64,000 nt of DNA from Betaproteobacteria bacterium. Lineage in GTDB: Bacteria > Pseudomonadota > Gammaproteobacteria > Burkholderiales > SG8-39. Each line of letters begins with the position of its first letter. The stretch's first letter is position 1. This document shows, piece by piece, positions 50,368 to 61,524 of this stretch. The position numbers were made by a program, and so were the translations under genes. The notes beneath the pieces were generated by a model. The model did not search any database and was not told the origin of the DNA. It saw only the letters and a list, made by a program, of their open reading frames with translations. The stretch is taken from the NCBI GenBank assembly GCA_005881575.1, contig VBCA01000003.1:62001-126000 (forward strand), read 5' to 3'.

Positions 50368-52344
50368 TCATCGCACCGGCACGGCGGAGTACTGTTCCTG
50401 CGGTCGCTTCGCCGCGAGGCGGTAGCGCCGGTCGCTCGCGGCGAGAGCGCCTCCGAGCGCCATGATGAGGCATCCGCCCCAAATCCAGTCGACGAAAGGC
50501 TTGTGATACACGCGGACGATCCAGCCAGTCGCGCCCACCGAATCGCCGAGCGACACGTACAGGTCGCGGGTCAGTCCGGGATTGATCGCGGCCTCGGTCA
50601 TCGGCATGTTCTGAACCGTGTAGAGGCGCTTCTCCGGATAGAGCGTCGTGACCGGGCGGCCGTCCCTGGTCACCTCGATCTGGCCGCGCCCCGCGACGTA
50701 GTTGGGTCCCTGCACGTCCCTCACGCCGTCGAAGCGGAACGTATAGCCCCCGGCCTCGACGGTGTCGCCCGGTTCCATGCGCACGTCCTTCTCTGTCTCG
50801 TAGCCCTTCACCAGCGTGACGCCGACGACGAACACCGCCACCCCGAAGTGCGCGAGCAGCATGCCGTAGGTCGAGCGCGGCACGCTCGAAAGGCGCGTCC
50901 AGGCGTTCGATCCGCTCGCGGCGTTGCGTATCTTTTCGTACAACTGGACGAAGCCGCTCGCGGCGACCCAAGCCGCGAGCAACATTCCCAAGGCGACGAG
51001 CGCGCCCCAGCGTCCCATCGCGAACGGCAGCGTGAGCGCCGCGACGACGCTCGCCGCGAGAGCCCAGCGAAGGCGCGCGGCGAGATCGGGGAGGCTCGCT
51101 TTCTTCCAGCGCGCAAGCGGCCCCACGCCCATGAGGAAAAGCGCGGGGGCCATGAGCGGCACGAACACCGTCTCGAAGTACGGCGGCCCGACCGAGATCT
51201 TGCCCAAGCCCGACGCGTCGAGCGCGAGCGGATACAGCGTTCCGAGCAGCACCGAGCCGGCCGCCGCGACGAAGATCACGTTGTTCGCGAGCAGCATCGA
51301 TTCGCGCGACAGCGGCTCGAAACCGCCGCCCAACCCGATCTTCGGCGCGCGCCACACGTACAGGAGGAGCGAGCCGCCGATCACGATCACGAGCAGCGCG
51401 AGTATGAAGATGCCGCGGGTGGGATCGGTCGCGAAGGCGTGTACGGAAGTGAGGACCCCCGAGCGCACCAGGAAGGTCCCGAGCAGACTCAGCGCGAAGG
51501 CGACGATCGCGAGCAGCACCGTCCAGCTGCGGAAGGCGCCGCGCTTTTCGGTGACCGCGAGCGAATGGATGAGCGCTGTCCCGACGAGCCAAGGCATGAA
51601 GGAAGCATTCTCCACGGGATCCCAGAACCACCACCCGCCCCAGCCCAGCTCGTAGTACGCCCAGCCGCTGCCGAGCGCGATGCCCACGGTGAGGAAGCAC
51701 CACGCCGCGGTCGTCCAGGGGCGCGACCAGCGCGCCCAGGCCGCGTCGAGCCTGCCGGAGAGGAGCGCCGCGACGGCGAAGGAAAAAGCGATAGAGAAAC
51801 CGACGTAGCCCATGTAGAGCATCGGGGGATGAATCACCATGCCGGGGTCCTGCAGGAGCGGGTTCAAGTCGCGTCCGTCTGCGGGGACCGGGAAGCGCCG
51901 CAGGAACGGGTTCGAAGTGAACAAGATGAACAATAGAAAGCCGGTGCTCACCAGTCCCATCACTCCGAGCACGCGGGCCACCATCTCGCGGGGCAAGTGG
52001 CGGCTGAAGAGTGTGACGCCGAAAGTCCACACCCCGAGCATCAGGAGCCACAGCAAGATCGAACCCTCGTGCCCACCCCACACGCCCGAGATGCGATAGT
52101 GAAGCGGCAGCATGGAGTTGGAGTTGGACTCCACATAGGCGACGGAGAAATCGTTGGAGGCGAAGGCGTAGGCGAGGCAGCCGAAGGCCGCGGCCACGAA
52201 CACGAACTGTCCTCGGGCCGCGGGCCGCGTCGCGTCCATCCATACGCTGTCGCCGCGCGCCGCTCCCGCGAGCCCCAGTATTGCCTGTGCCAGCGCGAGA
52301 CACAATGCGACGGCCAGCGCCAACTGTCCGAGTTCGGGAATCAT
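50368..52344 (-). CDS. ccmF: Haem lyase CcmF
   Basis: [18 protein letters not shown]...[15 protein letters not shown]...[19 protein letters not shown]. Confidence 0.97.
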   Translation of the reverse strand: MIPELGQLALAVALCLALAQAILGLAGAARGDSVWMDATRPAARGQFVFVAAAFGCLAYAFASNDFSVAYVESNSNSMLPLHYRISGVWGGHEGSILLWLLMLGVWTFGVTLFSRHLPREMVARVLGVMGLVSTGFLLFILFTSNPFLRRFPVPADGRDLNPLLQDPGMVIHPPMLYMGYVGFSIAFSFAVAALLSGRLDAAWARWSRPWTTAAWCFLTVGIALGSGWAYYELGWGGWWFWDPVENASFMPWLVGTALIHSLAVTEKRGAFRSWTVLLAIVAFALSLLGTFLVRSGVLTSVHAFATDPTRGIFILALLVIVIGGSLLLYVWRAPKIGLGGGFEPLSRESMLLANNVIFVAAAGSVLLGTLYPLALDASGLGKISVGPPYFETVFVPLMAPALFLMGVGPLARWKKASLPDLAARLRWALAASVVAALTLPFAMGRWGALVALGMLLAAWVAASGFVQLYEKIRNAASGSNAWTRLSSVPRSTYGMLLAHFGVAVFVVGVTLVKGYETEKDVRMEPGDTVEAGGYTFRFDGVRDVQGPNYVAGRGQIEVTRDGRPVTTLYPEKRLYTVQNMPMTEAAINPGLTRDLYVSLGDSVGATGWIVRVYHKPFVDWIWGGCLIMALGGALAASDRRYRLAAKRPQEQYSAVPVR

Positions 52345-52817
52345 TTGCGTTCGGCGCCACCCTCCACGAGGGTATGCGTCGCCTTCAGGTTGATGGATTG
52401 CGCCTGTTTGATCGCGTCGGCTGCGGCCGGGGGCATGTAGTTCTCGTCGTGCTTGGCGAGCACCTCGCTCGCGTAGAAGACGCCGTCGCCGCCGAGCTTG
52501 CCCTGCGTCACCACTCCTTTGCCCTCGCGGAACAGATCGGGCAGGATCCCGCGATAGACCACCGGTACGTTCTTCGCCGTGTCGGTGACGACGAATTGAA
52601 CAGTGAGCCCGTCCGTCTGGCGCTTCAGGGTGCCGGGCACCACCAGTCCGCCGATGCGGAATGCGCGCCCCTGCGGCACCTCTTTCGCCTCGACTTGCGT
52701 GGGCGTGAAGAAAAATACGAGATTCTCGCGGAACGCGGCGAGCACGAAGGCTGCCGCCACGCCGAGCGCAACGAGGCCGCCCGCGATCATCGCCAGCCGT
52801 TTCTGCCTGGGCTTCAT
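52341..52817 (-). CDS. ccmE: Cytochrome c maturation protein CcmE
   Basis: [14 protein letters not shown]...[21 protein letters not shown]...[10 protein letters not shown]. Confidence 0.97.
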   Translation of the reverse strand: MKPRQKRLAMIAGGLVALGVAAAFVLAAFRENLVFFFTPTQVEAKEVPQGRAFRIGGLVVPGTLKRQTDGLTVQFVVTDTAKNVPVVYRGILPDLFREGKGVVTQGKLGGDGVFYASEVLAKHDENYMPPAAADAIKQAQSINLKATHTLVEGGAERK

Positions 52818-52990
52818 CTGTCGCCTTCTGCGGTGCCGTGGAGGCGAAGGCGTGCGAGAGCGCTGCGCTTACGCAACGCGAGCAGCACGATTTCCGCACT
52901 CACGAGACCGAACGCCACGAGGTAGGAGCCCCAAACATAGAACGCATAGCCGCCCATTGCAAGAAAATTATCCAAGCTGCCCCAGTTCAC
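52814..52990 (-). CDS. ccmD: Haem exporter protein CcmD
   Basis: GTG start; [41 protein letters not shown]; 4-nt overlaps with ccmC and ccmE. Confidence 0.88.
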   Translation of the reverse strand: MNWGSLDNFLAMGGYAFYVWGSYLVAFGLVSAEIVLLALRKRSALARLRLHGTAEGDR

Positions 52991-53721
52991 GCGGATCGCC
53001 TCGCGTAGTCCCCAACCCACTCGCTCGCGCGTTCGCGCTCGAGCATGATGCAGCGCGCCCGCGTCAGTGCAGCTGCGATGCTGTAGAACCAGAAGCCGAA
53101 AGCCATCACCGCCATGCCGGTCAGCATCGTCGCCGCCATGGTCGGGGCCTTGGTAAGGCTCACCGACGCGCCCTGGTGCAGCGTGTTCCACCACTTCACC
53201 GAAAAGTAGATGATCGGGATGTTCACGACGCCGACCAGAGCAAGCACCGCCCCGGCCTTGTCGGCGCGGCGAGGATCGTCGATCGCCGCCTGGAGAGCCA
53301 TGAAGCCGAAATAGAGAAAGAGCAGAATCAGCTCCGAAGTCAGCCGCGCGTCCCACACCCACCAGGTGCCCCAGGTGGGTTTTCCCCAGAGAGAACCGGT
53401 CCAGAGCGCGAGAAAGGTAAACAGCGCCCCGGTGGGGGCGACCGCGCTCGCCATCATGCCCGAAAGCCGGGTGTTGAACGCGAGCCCCAGCCCCGCCCAG
53501 AACGCCATGACCAGATAGAGGAACATCGACATCCAGGCCGCCGGAACGTGGATGAAGATGATCCGGTAGGCATCGCCCTGCTGGGCATCGGTAGGGGCGA
53601 CGAAAAATCCCAGGTACAGGCCAGCGGCGCAGGTGATCGCCGCCAGAACGCCGAACCACGGCGCAAGCTTTCCCGCCAGGGGGAAGAAAGTTTGTGGAGA
53701 CGAGTACTTGAACCAATTCAC
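52987..53721 (-). CDS. ccmC: Haem ABC transporter permease CcmC
   Basis: FIHVPAAWMSMFLYLVMAF...WGKPTWGTWWVWDARLTSELILL. Confidence 0.97.
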   Translation of the reverse strand: MNWFKYSSPQTFFPLAGKLAPWFGVLAAITCAAGLYLGFFVAPTDAQQGDAYRIIFIHVPAAWMSMFLYLVMAFWAGLGLAFNTRLSGMMASAVAPTGALFTFLALWTGSLWGKPTWGTWWVWDARLTSELILLFLYFGFMALQAAIDDPRRADKAGAVLALVGVVNIPIIYFSVKWWNTLHQGASVSLTKAPTMAATMLTGMAVMAFGFWFYSIAAALTRARCIMLERERASEWVGDYARRSA

Positions 53722-53778
53722 AGCTGCTCCTGCCTCAGGCCGGGCCTATCACCTGCATTAGATGACGCTGCCGGCCGC

Positions 53779-54447
53779 TTATTCCGTCGAAATACGCAGC
53801 GCCACCGCTGCCGCCCATGGCGCGAAAGCTCCCGCGAACACGAGGAGCGCTCCGAGCAACAGAAGCTGCGCTTGTCCGCCGAGTCCCGAAACAGCCGCAT
53901 CCGCCGCGCCCGCTCCGATGATAAGAACCGGAACGTACAAGGGCAGTACCAGCAGAGAGAGTAGCGCCCCTGCACCCCGCAATCCCAGAGTCAGCGCCGC
54001 GCCGATCGCGCCGATCAGGCTGAGGACCGGGGTTCCGAAAGCCAGGGATAGGGTCAAGGTCCAGAGGAACTCTCGAGGAAAATCAAATTGTAGCGCCAAA
54101 ACAGGCGAGATCAGGACGAGCGGCAGCCCGGATATCACCCAGTGCGCCAATATCTTTGCCGCGACCGTCATTCCGAGGGGCGTGGCGCCGAGCAGCATCT
54201 GCTCGAGCGTTCCGTCTGCATGATCGGAGGCGAACATCCGGTTGAGCGCGAGCATCGAGGCGAGCAGCGCCGCGACCCAGATGACTCCCGGCGCGATCGT
54301 GCGAAGGAGCGCCGGATCGGGGCCCACGCCCAGCGGAAACAGGCTCACGACGATGACAAAAAAGAGCAGCACCGTCAACACGTCGGAGCTGCGCCGCACG
54401 GCGAGCAGCAGGTCGCGGTAGATCACGCATCGGAGCGCGGCCAGCAT
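53779..54447 (-). CDS. ccmB: Haem exporter permease CcmB
   Basis: DLLLAVRRSSDVLTVLLFFVIVVSLFPLGVGPDPALLRTIAPGVIWVAALLA. Confidence 0.96.
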   Translation of the reverse strand: MLAALRCVIYRDLLLAVRRSSDVLTVLLFFVIVVSLFPLGVGPDPALLRTIAPGVIWVAALLASMLALNRMFASDHADGTLEQMLLGATPLGMTVAAKILAHWVISGLPLVLISPVLALQFDFPREFLWTLTLSLAFGTPVLSLIGAIGAALTLGLRGAGALLSLLVLPLYVPVLIIGAGAADAAVSGLGGQAQLLLLGALLVFAGAFAPWAAAVALRISTE

Positions 54448-54448
54448 C

Positions 54449-55096
54449 TCAGGTCGCCTCGAGATCGATGCGCAGGGCCGCGGCGGCCGTTATCCTCGCC
54501 TCTAGGTGCGTCGTGAGGATCACAGCGGCGCCCCGCGAAAGCTGCTCCGCAATCAGATCCTGCACGTGCTCTACGGCCGCAGCATCGAGCGCCGCAAACG
54601 GCTCATCCAGGATCCAAAGCGGCGCCCCTTTGCTCAAGGCCAGACGCGCGAGAGCCACCCGCCGCCGCTGTCCCTGCGACAGCACCCGAGCGGGCAGGTT
54701 TTCGCAACCGGCAAGGCCCAAGCGTCGCAACGCCTCGCCGATCTGCGCAGCCTGCCTGGGAACGCCGGCGAGCGTGCACGCCACGTGCAGATTCTCGGTA
54801 GCGGTCAGGTCATCCTTGATTGAATTGGCGTGTCCGACGTAGACGAGCTGCCGCCAGAATTCCTCCTGAAGCCGCCGGATATCTTTTCCGCCCCAACGCA
54901 CTTCGCCGCGGGTGGGTTCGAGCAGGCCGCATGCGATGCGCAGGAGGCTCGTCTTGCCGGAACCGTTGGCTCCTGCGATCCGGAGCAGCTCGCCGCTGCG
55001 CAGCGTGAAGTTCAGCGCGCCGAAGAGCTTGCGCTCGCCGCGCACGCAGTGGAGATCGACCGCCTGGAGCGAGGAGGTGCCCGCTATTTTTCCCAC
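54449..55096 (-). CDS. ccmA: Haem exporter ATP-binding protein CcmA
   Basis: RIAGANGSGKTSLLRIACGLLEPTRGEVRW; LSQGQRRRVALARL. Confidence 0.96.
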   Translation of the reverse strand: MGKIAGTSSLQAVDLHCVRGERKLFGALNFTLRSGELLRIAGANGSGKTSLLRIACGLLEPTRGEVRWGGKDIRRLQEEFWRQLVYVGHANSIKDDLTATENLHVACTLAGVPRQAAQIGEALRRLGLAGCENLPARVLSQGQRRRVALARLALSKGAPLWILDEPFAALDAAAVEHVQDLIAEQLSRGAAVILTTHLEARITAAAALRIDLEAT

Positions 55097-55105
55097 CGCA
55101 GCGGT

Positions 55106-56014
55106 CTAGGCGGCCGCGAGCTCCGCCCTGACCTCCGCGAGGAGGCGCTCGGCATCGCTGCCGCGTACGCGGGTGATGTCGTCCTGGTACTTGAGCAGGG
55201 TACCGAGGGTGTCGTTGACGGTCTGAGGGTCCAGGGTCATCTTGTCGAGGGCCACCAGCGCCTTCGACCAGTCGATCGTCTCGGCGACGCCGGGGAGCTT
55301 GAACAGATCCATCTTGCGCAGACGCTGCACGAAAGTCACGACCTCGCGGGAAAGGATCTCGGAGGCCTCCGGGGCCTTTCGTTTGAGGATCTCGAGCTCC
55401 CGCGCGGCGTCCGGATAGTCCACCCAGTGGTAGAAGCAGCGCCGCTTGATGGCGTCGTGGATCTCGCGAGTGCGGTTGGAAGTGAGCACGACGATCGGAG
55501 GCTCCGTGGCTCTCACCGTGCCGATCTCTGGGATAGTGATCTGGAAGTCCGACAGTACTTCGAGAAGATACGCCTCGAACGGTTCGTCGGTGCGGTCCAA
55601 TTCGTCGATCAACAGCACCGGCGCCGCGCCCTTACCGCCTTCGAGGGCCTGCATCAGCGGGCGCTTGATGAGAAAGCGCTCGGAGAAGATGTCCTTCGCG
55701 ACCGTGTCGCGCGACGTCCCTTGAGTCTCGGCCAGCCTTATCTCGATCATCTGGCGCGAATAGTTCCACTCATATACCGCCGAGGCGATGTCGAGGCCTT
55801 CGTAGCACTGCAGCCGAACGAGCGGGCGGCCGAGACCGCTGGCGAGGACCTTTGCGATCTCGGTTTTGCCGACGCCGGCCTCGCCTTCGAGAAACAGCGG
55901 GCGGTTCATCTTGAGGGCGAGGAATACCGCGGTGGCGAGGCTGCGCTCGGCGACATAGTCAGCGCGCGCGAGCAGGGCGAGAGCGTCGTCGATCGACTTG
56001 GGAAGCGTGCTCAT
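55106..56014 (-). CDS. MoxR family AAA ATPase (CoxD-like)
   Basis: FLEGEAGVGKTEIAKVLASGLGRPLVRLQCYEGLD; LLIDELDRTDEPFEAYLLEVL. Confidence 0.93.
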   Translation of the reverse strand: MSTLPKSIDDALALLARADYVAERSLATAVFLALKMNRPLFLEGEAGVGKTEIAKVLASGLGRPLVRLQCYEGLDIASAVYEWNYSRQMIEIRLAETQGTSRDTVAKDIFSERFLIKRPLMQALEGGKGAAPVLLIDELDRTDEPFEAYLLEVLSDFQITIPEIGTVRATEPPIVVLTSNRTREIHDAIKRRCFYHWVDYPDAARELEILKRKAPEASEILSREVVTFVQRLRKMDLFKLPGVAETIDWSKALVALDKMTLDPQTVNDTLGTLLKYQDDITRVRGSDAERLLAEVRAELAAA

Positions 56015-56040
56015 ACGCGGATTATGCCAGCCTGGCCGGC

Positions 56041-56065
56041 AAAAAACCTTCCGCGGGAGGGAAGG
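56041..56065 (-). terminator. Rho-independent terminator downstream of malonyl-CoA decarboxylase
   Basis: Minus strand CCTTCC-ctcccgc-GGAAGG-TTTTTT. Confidence 0.7.
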
Positions 56066-56091
56066 TCGACTTACGGGGAGCCCTCAGGGGT

Positions 56092-57450
56092 CTAGGCGGT
56101 GACCGCGCGCCGGCGGGCAGCGCCGCGCATGAGCAGCGAATCTTTCGCCAATACTCCGAAGCGGCGAGCGGCGACGATGCGGCGCTCCCTGGCGTAGGCC
56201 TCGTGGTTGCGCTCCAGGTCGTCGAGGCGGTAGACGTAGTTCACCATGAGCCCCGCCGAGCGGCGCATGCCCGCGACCGAGATATCGCCGAGCCAGTTGA
56301 GGCGCTCCAGGCGCGCGCCGTTGCCGAGGTGAAACCGCGCCACCGGGTCGAGCGGCTCGTCGTCCTGCTTGGCGTAGAGAAGATAGTAGGCGCACAGACG
56401 GCTGAGCTGTTTCAGGATTTCCGCGGCGCGCAGCTTGTCCTTGAACCAGTCCGGCACGTCGAGCTTGGCGAGCAAGGCGGCGAGCTCCGCGTGCCTGGGA
56501 TCGCCTTCCCGCAGCCCCGTACCACCGGTAAGCCATTTGCGGAAACCCGGGATCGGCGAGAGAGTGGCGAAGGTCTTCAGGCGCGGAAATTCGCGGCCGA
56601 GGTCTTCGGCGACCTGCTTGATGAGAAGATTGCCGAACGAGATGCCACGCAGGCCTTCCTGGGGATTCGTAATCGAGTAGAAGATCGCGCAGTCGGCCGA
56701 AGCGGGATCCACTACCGGGGAGCCGAGGGCGAGCAGCGGCTGCACCTTGGCGCTCATGCCGCGGGCGAGCGCCACTTCGATGAAGATCACCGGCTCGTCG
56801 GGCAGCGCCGGATGGAAAAAAGCATAGCAGCGGCGGTCGGCCTGGAGCCGGCGGCGCAGGTCGTGCCAGCCCTGGATCTCGTGCACGGCCTCGTACTGGA
56901 TCAGCTTCTCCAGCACCAGCGCGGACGTGCGCCAGTCGATGCGCTGCAGGACCAGGAATCCGCGATTGAACCAGGAACGGAACAGACGGGCGAGGTCGGT
57001 TTCGATGACCGCCCAATGCGGATGGTCGGCCAAGCCCCGCAGCAGCCGGCGCCGCATTTCCAGGAGAACGCCGATTCCGCCGGGGGCCATGTTGAGGCGC
57101 CGGAAGAGCTCTTGGCGCGGCGATTCCACGGCCCGCTGCAGGTGCAAGAGCTTTGCGGGGGACGGGTCCTTGCGGTAGGCGTCGGCGGATCGGCCGACCG
57201 CCTCGGGGTCGAGAGAAAACTCCTTGACGAGTAAGCTGAAAAAAACCTCCAGTGCCGGCTCATCCAGCGATTGATACGCTGCGAGCGCCTCGCGCGCGAT
57301 GAAGGCGCCGGACCCCTCGCCGCGCTGGGACTGGAGTTCGTGGCAGATCGACGCCGCGCGGCGGGCGCTGCGCACGGCAGCGCGCGAAGGCGCCCCCGGG
57401 TGGGTAGGCGCGGACCCCAGCAGACGCTGCAAGAAAGAAGGCTTGTACAT
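56092..57450 (-). CDS. Malonyl-CoA decarboxylase
   Basis: IQGWHDLRRRLQADRRCYAFFHPALPDEPVIFIEVAL...SITNPQEGLRGISFGNLLIKQV...FATLSPIPGFRKWL. Confidence 0.95.
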   Translation of the reverse strand: MYKPSFLQRLLGSAPTHPGAPSRAAVRSARRAASICHELQSQRGEGSGAFIAREALAAYQSLDEPALEVFFSLLVKEFSLDPEAVGRSADAYRKDPSPAKLLHLQRAVESPRQELFRRLNMAPGGIGVLLEMRRRLLRGLADHPHWAVIETDLARLFRSWFNRGFLVLQRIDWRTSALVLEKLIQYEAVHEIQGWHDLRRRLQADRRCYAFFHPALPDEPVIFIEVALARGMSAKVQPLLALGSPVVDPASADCAIFYSITNPQEGLRGISFGNLLIKQVAEDLGREFPRLKTFATLSPIPGFRKWLTGGTGLREGDPRHAELAALLAKLDVPDWFKDKLRAAEILKQLSRLCAYYLLYAKQDDEPLDPVARFHLGNGARLERLNWLGDISVAGMRRSAGLMVNYVYRLDDLERNHEAYARERRIVAARRFGVLAKDSLLMRGAARRRAVTA

Positions 57451-57540
57451 GTTCCCCCCTTATGGACAACTCGGACTGTGCCGGGTTCTGCCCACGGTCT
57501 GACATTTCAGACGAATTATGCCAGCCTAGCGTGACAACGC

Positions 57541-57571
57541 AAAAAACGCTCCCCCAAGCCAGTTGGGGGAG
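57541..57571 (-). terminator. Rho-independent terminator downstream of coxM-like gene
   Basis: Minus strand CTCCCCCAA-N5-TTGGGGGAG-CG-TTTTTT. Confidence 0.85.
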
Positions 57572-57603
57572 GGCCGGTCGGGATCCGGGGACTCCCGGAT
57601 GTT

Positions 57604-58401
57604 CTATTTCATCGCCGCTTCGACCGCACGCTTCGCCATGACCGTGACCAGGTGCGCCCGGTAGTCGGCCTTTGCGTGCAGATCCGAGTTGAGGCCCTTT
57701 TCGGGCACCGCGATGTTCGCCACGGACTCGGGGGCGAATTTCGCCGCGAGCGCTTTTTCCATCGCCGCCACGCGGAACACGCTCGGGGCCGCGCCGGTCA
57801 CTGCGACCCGCACGCCCGAGCCGGAGTCGGCGACGAAGACCCCGACGATGGCGTAGCGCGAGGCCGGATTCTTGAACTTCATGTAGGCTGCCCGCTTGGG
57901 CACCGGGAAGCTCACCGAGGTGATGATCTCACCCTTCTGCAAGGCGGTCTCGTACATGCCCTTGAAGAATTCGTCCGCGGCGATCTTGCGCTTGTTGGTG
58001 ACGATGGTCGCCCCGAGGGCGAGAACCGCCGCCGGATAATCTGCCGCCGGGTCGTTATTGGCGAGCGAGCCGCCGATCGTGCCCATGTTGCGGACCATAC
58101 GGTCGCCGATGCCTCCGGCGAGGCTCGCGAGCGCGGGAATCGCCTTCTTCACTGCGGCGGAAGAGGCGACTTCGGCGTGACGAGTCATCGCGCCGATGGC
58201 GACCGCTTTGCTGTCCCCCTTGATGCCTGAAAGCTCTTTGATCGTGCCGAGATCGATGACCGCGGACGGATGCGCCAGGCGCAGCTTCATCGCCGCGATC
58301 AGGCTCTGGCCGCCGGCGAGCAGCTTTGCGTCGCCGTCTTTCGCGAGCACCTTGGCCGCGTCGGCGACCGTTTTAGCCTTCTGGTAGCTGAATGAATACA
58401 T
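57604..58401 (-). CDS. FAD-binding medium subunit, xanthine dehydrogenase/CO dehydrogenase family (CoxM-like)
   Basis: LLAGGQSLIAAMKLRLAHPSAVIDLG; GTIGGSLANNDPAADYPAAVLAL. Confidence 0.94.
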   Translation of the reverse strand: MYSFSYQKAKTVADAAKVLAKDGDAKLLAGGQSLIAAMKLRLAHPSAVIDLGTIKELSGIKGDSKAVAIGAMTRHAEVASSAAVKKAIPALASLAGGIGDRMVRNMGTIGGSLANNDPAADYPAAVLALGATIVTNKRKIAADEFFKGMYETALQKGEIITSVSFPVPKRAAYMKFKNPASRYAIVGVFVADSGSGVRVAVTGAAPSVFRVAAMEKALAAKFAPESVANIAVPEKGLNSDLHAKADYRAHLVTVMAKRAVEAAMK

Positions 58402-58410
58402 GCGCGTCTC

Positions 58411-60777
58411 CTAGGCAGCTTTCTTCATCTTGCTTTCCTGGCACGCCCGCCAGATCCTCTGCGGCGTCGCCGGCATCTCGATGTCGCGAACGCCGAGCGC
58501 GTCGGTGAGCGCGTTCATCACCGCGGCCGGGGCGCCGATCGCGCCTGCTTCGCCGCAGCCCTTCACCCCGAGCGGATTGTGCGTGCAGGGCGTTTCCTTC
58601 GTGCCCACCTTGAATGCCGGAACGTCGTCCGCGCGCGGCATGCAGTAGTCGAGGTAGGAGCCCGTGACGAGCTGGCCCGACTCCTTGTCGTAGTGGCAGC
58701 CCTCGGTCAGCGCCTGCCCGATGCCTTGGGTCAATCCGCCGTGCACCTGTCCCTCTACGATCATCGGGTTGATGATCTTGCCGAAGTCGTCCACTGCGGT
58801 GAAATTCACGATGCTCACCGTGCCGGTATCGGGATCCACCTCGACTTCGCAGATGTGGCTCCCGGCCGGGAAGGTGAAGTTGGCCGGATCGTAGAAGGCG
58901 TTCTCGTTCAAGCCGGGCTCCAGCTTGTCCAAAGGATAGTTGTGCGGCACGTAAGCCGCGAGAGACACTTCGGCGAACGCTTTTTTCTTGTCGGTGCCTC
59001 TCACGACGAACGCGCCGTCCTTGAATTCGATGTCGGCTTCCGCGGCCTCCATGAGGTGCGCCGCGATTTTCTTGCCTTTGGCCACGATCTTGTCCACGGC
59101 CTTCACGATCGCAGTCCCTCCTACGGCGATCGAGCGCGACCCGTAGGTGCCCATGCCGAAGAGGATCTTTCCGGTGTCGCCGTGCACGATGTCGATGTCC
59201 TCCATCGGGATGCCGAGGCGATCGGCTACCACCTGCCCGAACGTGGTCTCGTGTCCTTGCCCGTGGGAATGCGAACCCGTGAACACCGTCACCTTGCCGG
59301 TCGGATGGACGCGGACTTCACCCGCTTCGAAGAGGCCCGCGCGCGCGCCTAGCGCTCCGGCGACGTTCGAAGGCGCGATGCCGCAGGCCTCGATGTAGCA
59401 GGAATAGCCCAGGCCGCGGAGCTTCCCGCGCCTTGCCGCGTCGGCCCTCCGTCCCTGGAACCCGGCGACGTCGGCAATTTTCAGCGCTTCGGCGAGCGTC
59501 GCCTCGTAGTTGCCGGTGTCGTACAGGAGCGCGACCGGGGTCTGGTACGGGAAGGTCTTGATGAAATTGCGCCGGCGGATCTCGGCAGGGCTCATCTTCA
59601 TTTCGCGTGCAGCGGTTTCGACCAGCCGTTCGACGACGTAAGTAGCCTCGGGCCGCCCCGCGCCGCGGTAAGCGTCGACCGGCGCCGTATTGGTGAACAC
59701 CGCGGTGACCTCAGCGTAGATTACCGGCGTGGTGTACTGCCCGGCGAGCAGCGTCGCGTAGAGAATGGTCGGAATGCACGATGCGAAAGTGGAGAGGTAC
59801 GCCCCCATGTTCGCCGTGGTGGTGACGCGCATCGCGAGGAATCGTCCCTCCCGGTCGAGGGCCAGCTCCGCCCGGGTCACGTGATCGCGGCCGTGCGCAT
59901 CCGAGACGAAGGATTCGCTGCGGTCCGCGGTCCATTTCACCGGGCGGTTGATCTGCTTCGAAGCCCAGGTGCAGACCACGTCCTCGGCGTAGAGATAGAT
60001 CTTCGAGCCGAAGCCCCCGCCCACGTCGGGCGCTACCACCCGCACCTTGTGCTCGGGAAGTCCCAGCACGAAAGCGGTCATGAGCAGCCGCTCGACGTGG
60101 GGGTTCTGGTTGGCGACGTAAAGCGTGTAGCTGTCGTCGGCGCGCGAGTAGGTTGCGTTCGCGGCCCGCGGCTCGATCGCGTTGGGGACGAGCCGGTTGT
60201 TGAGGAATTCGAGCGTGGTGACGTGCGCGGCGCCGGAGAAGGCCTTGTCCACCGCGGCCCTGTCGCCTAGGCCCCAGACGTAGCAGGTGTTGTCCGGCGC
60301 GATGTCGTGCACCACCGGCGCCCCATTTTTGCGCGCCTCTGCCGCGCGTACCACCGCGGGCAGCTCCTCGTAATCCACTTTCACCAGCTCGGCGGCATCC
60401 CGCGCCTGCGGGTAAGTTTCCGCGATCACAATCGCGACGTGGTCGCCGACGTAGCGCGCCTTGCCCTGCGCGAGGCAGGGGTGCGGCGGCTCCTTCATCG
60501 GCTGGCCGTTGACGTCGGTGATGAGCCAGCCGCAAGGCAGCCCGTTGACCTTGGCCCCGGCGAGATCGTCGCCGGTGAAGATGGCGACGACCCCGGGCGC
60601 TTTGAGCGCTTTGTCCTTCTTGATCGATTTGATCTTCGCGTGGGCGTGAGGCGAGCGCACGAAATGCGCATGCGTCTGCCCCGGCAGCGCGACGTCGTCG
60701 GTATAGTTGCCTGCACCGGTGAGAAAACGATAGTCCTCTTTGCGCTTGATCGAAGCGCCGATATAGGGGGTCGCCAT
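58411..60777 (-). CDS. Molybdopterin-binding large subunit, form II CoxL-like
   Basis: [19 protein letters not shown] form-II active-site loop; [32 protein letters not shown]. Confidence 0.95.
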   Translation of the reverse strand: MATPYIGASIKRKEDYRFLTGAGNYTDDVALPGQTHAHFVRSPHAHAKIKSIKKDKALKAPGVVAIFTGDDLAGAKVNGLPCGWLITDVNGQPMKEPPHPCLAQGKARYVGDHVAIVIAETYPQARDAAELVKVDYEELPAVVRAAEARKNGAPVVHDIAPDNTCYVWGLGDRAAVDKAFSGAAHVTTLEFLNNRLVPNAIEPRAANATYSRADDSYTLYVANQNPHVERLLMTAFVLGLPEHKVRVVAPDVGGGFGSKIYLYAEDVVCTWASKQINRPVKWTADRSESFVSDAHGRDHVTRAELALDREGRFLAMRVTTTANMGAYLSTFASCIPTILYATLLAGQYTTPVIYAEVTAVFTNTAPVDAYRGAGRPEATYVVERLVETAAREMKMSPAEIRRRNFIKTFPYQTPVALLYDTGNYEATLAEALKIADVAGFQGRRADAARRGKLRGLGYSCYIEACGIAPSNVAGALGARAGLFEAGEVRVHPTGKVTVFTGSHSHGQGHETTFGQVVADRLGIPMEDIDIVHGDTGKILFGMGTYGSRSIAVGGTAIVKAVDKIVAKGKKIAAHLMEAAEADIEFKDGAFVVRGTDKKKAFAEVSLAAYVPHNYPLDKLEPGLNENAFYDPANFTFPAGSHICEVEVDPDTGTVSIVNFTAVDDFGKIINPMIVEGQVHGGLTQGIGQALTEGCHYDKESGQLVTGSYLDYCMPRADDVPAFKVGTKETPCTHNPLGVKGCGEAGAIGAPAAVMNALTDALGVRDIEMPATPQRIWRACQESKMKKAA

Positions 60778-60780
60778 GCT

Positions 60781-61254
60781 CTAGCTCCTCATCGTCTGCG
60801 AGGCGGCTTTGATCGCCTTGACGATATTGTGATACCCGGTGCAGCGGCACAGATTCCCGTCGAGCTGCTCGCGGATCAGTTCCTCGCTGGGGTCGGGGAA
60901 GTTCTTCACCAGATCGATCGCGCTCATGACCATGCCGGGAGTGCAGAAACCGCATTGCAGGCCGTGGTGCTGGCGGAAGGCCTCCTGCATCGGGTGCAGC
61001 GTGCCGTCCGCCTTGGCGATGCCCTCGATCGTGACGAGGTCGGCCCCTTCGGCCTGCATCGCCAGCATATTGCAGGACTTCACGGCGCGGCCGTTCATGT
61101 GGATGGTGCACGCGCCGCACTGGGCGGTGTCGCAGCCGACGTGGGTACCGGTAAGACGCAGGCTGTCGCGGATGAAGTTGACGAGCAGCGTGCGTTCTTC
61201 GACCTCGGCGCTCGCCGGCTTGCCGTTGACGGTCAGGGAGACCTTGACGGTCAT
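60781..61254 (-). CDS. (2Fe-2S)-binding small subunit (CoxS-like)
   Basis: [45 protein letters not shown]. Confidence 0.95.
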   Translation of the reverse strand: MTVKVSLTVNGKPASAEVEERTLLVNFIRDSLRLTGTHVGCDTAQCGACTIHMNGRAVKSCNMLAMQAEGADLVTIEGIAKADGTLHPMQEAFRQHHGLQCGFCTPGMVMSAIDLVKNFPDPSEELIREQLDGNLCRCTGYHNIVKAIKAASQTMRS

Positions 61255-61524
61255 GATTCGACTCCTTCGGTGAAAGTTGAACTTTTTCTCGGATGGCGTT
61301 CAAATAAACTACAGAAATCGTTTGACGAAAAAGCCTCCTTGACGGCGATTCCTGTCGAGGGATTTGCGGCGATGCGTGGCGAGAGAAATCCTAGACCATG
61401 ATCGCGCCGCAATCAACCACAAGCTTGATTTCGTCGCGGCTTGACCCAAGTTTGAGACAGGTCTAGGCTACCTCGTTCAAGCGTCTGTTAGGATTCAACA
61501 ATATTTTCTGAGCAAGGAATTCCC

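Noticed and set aside
50197-51936. 579-aa plus-strand ORF and overlapping 666-aa minus ORF at 50360
   Set aside because: Shadow frames over ccmF, which has clear family motifs in the 50368 frame
59711-61303. 530-aa minus-strand ORF
   Set aside because: Alternate frame across coxS/coxL; Arg-rich and inconsistent with the clear CoxS and CoxL frames
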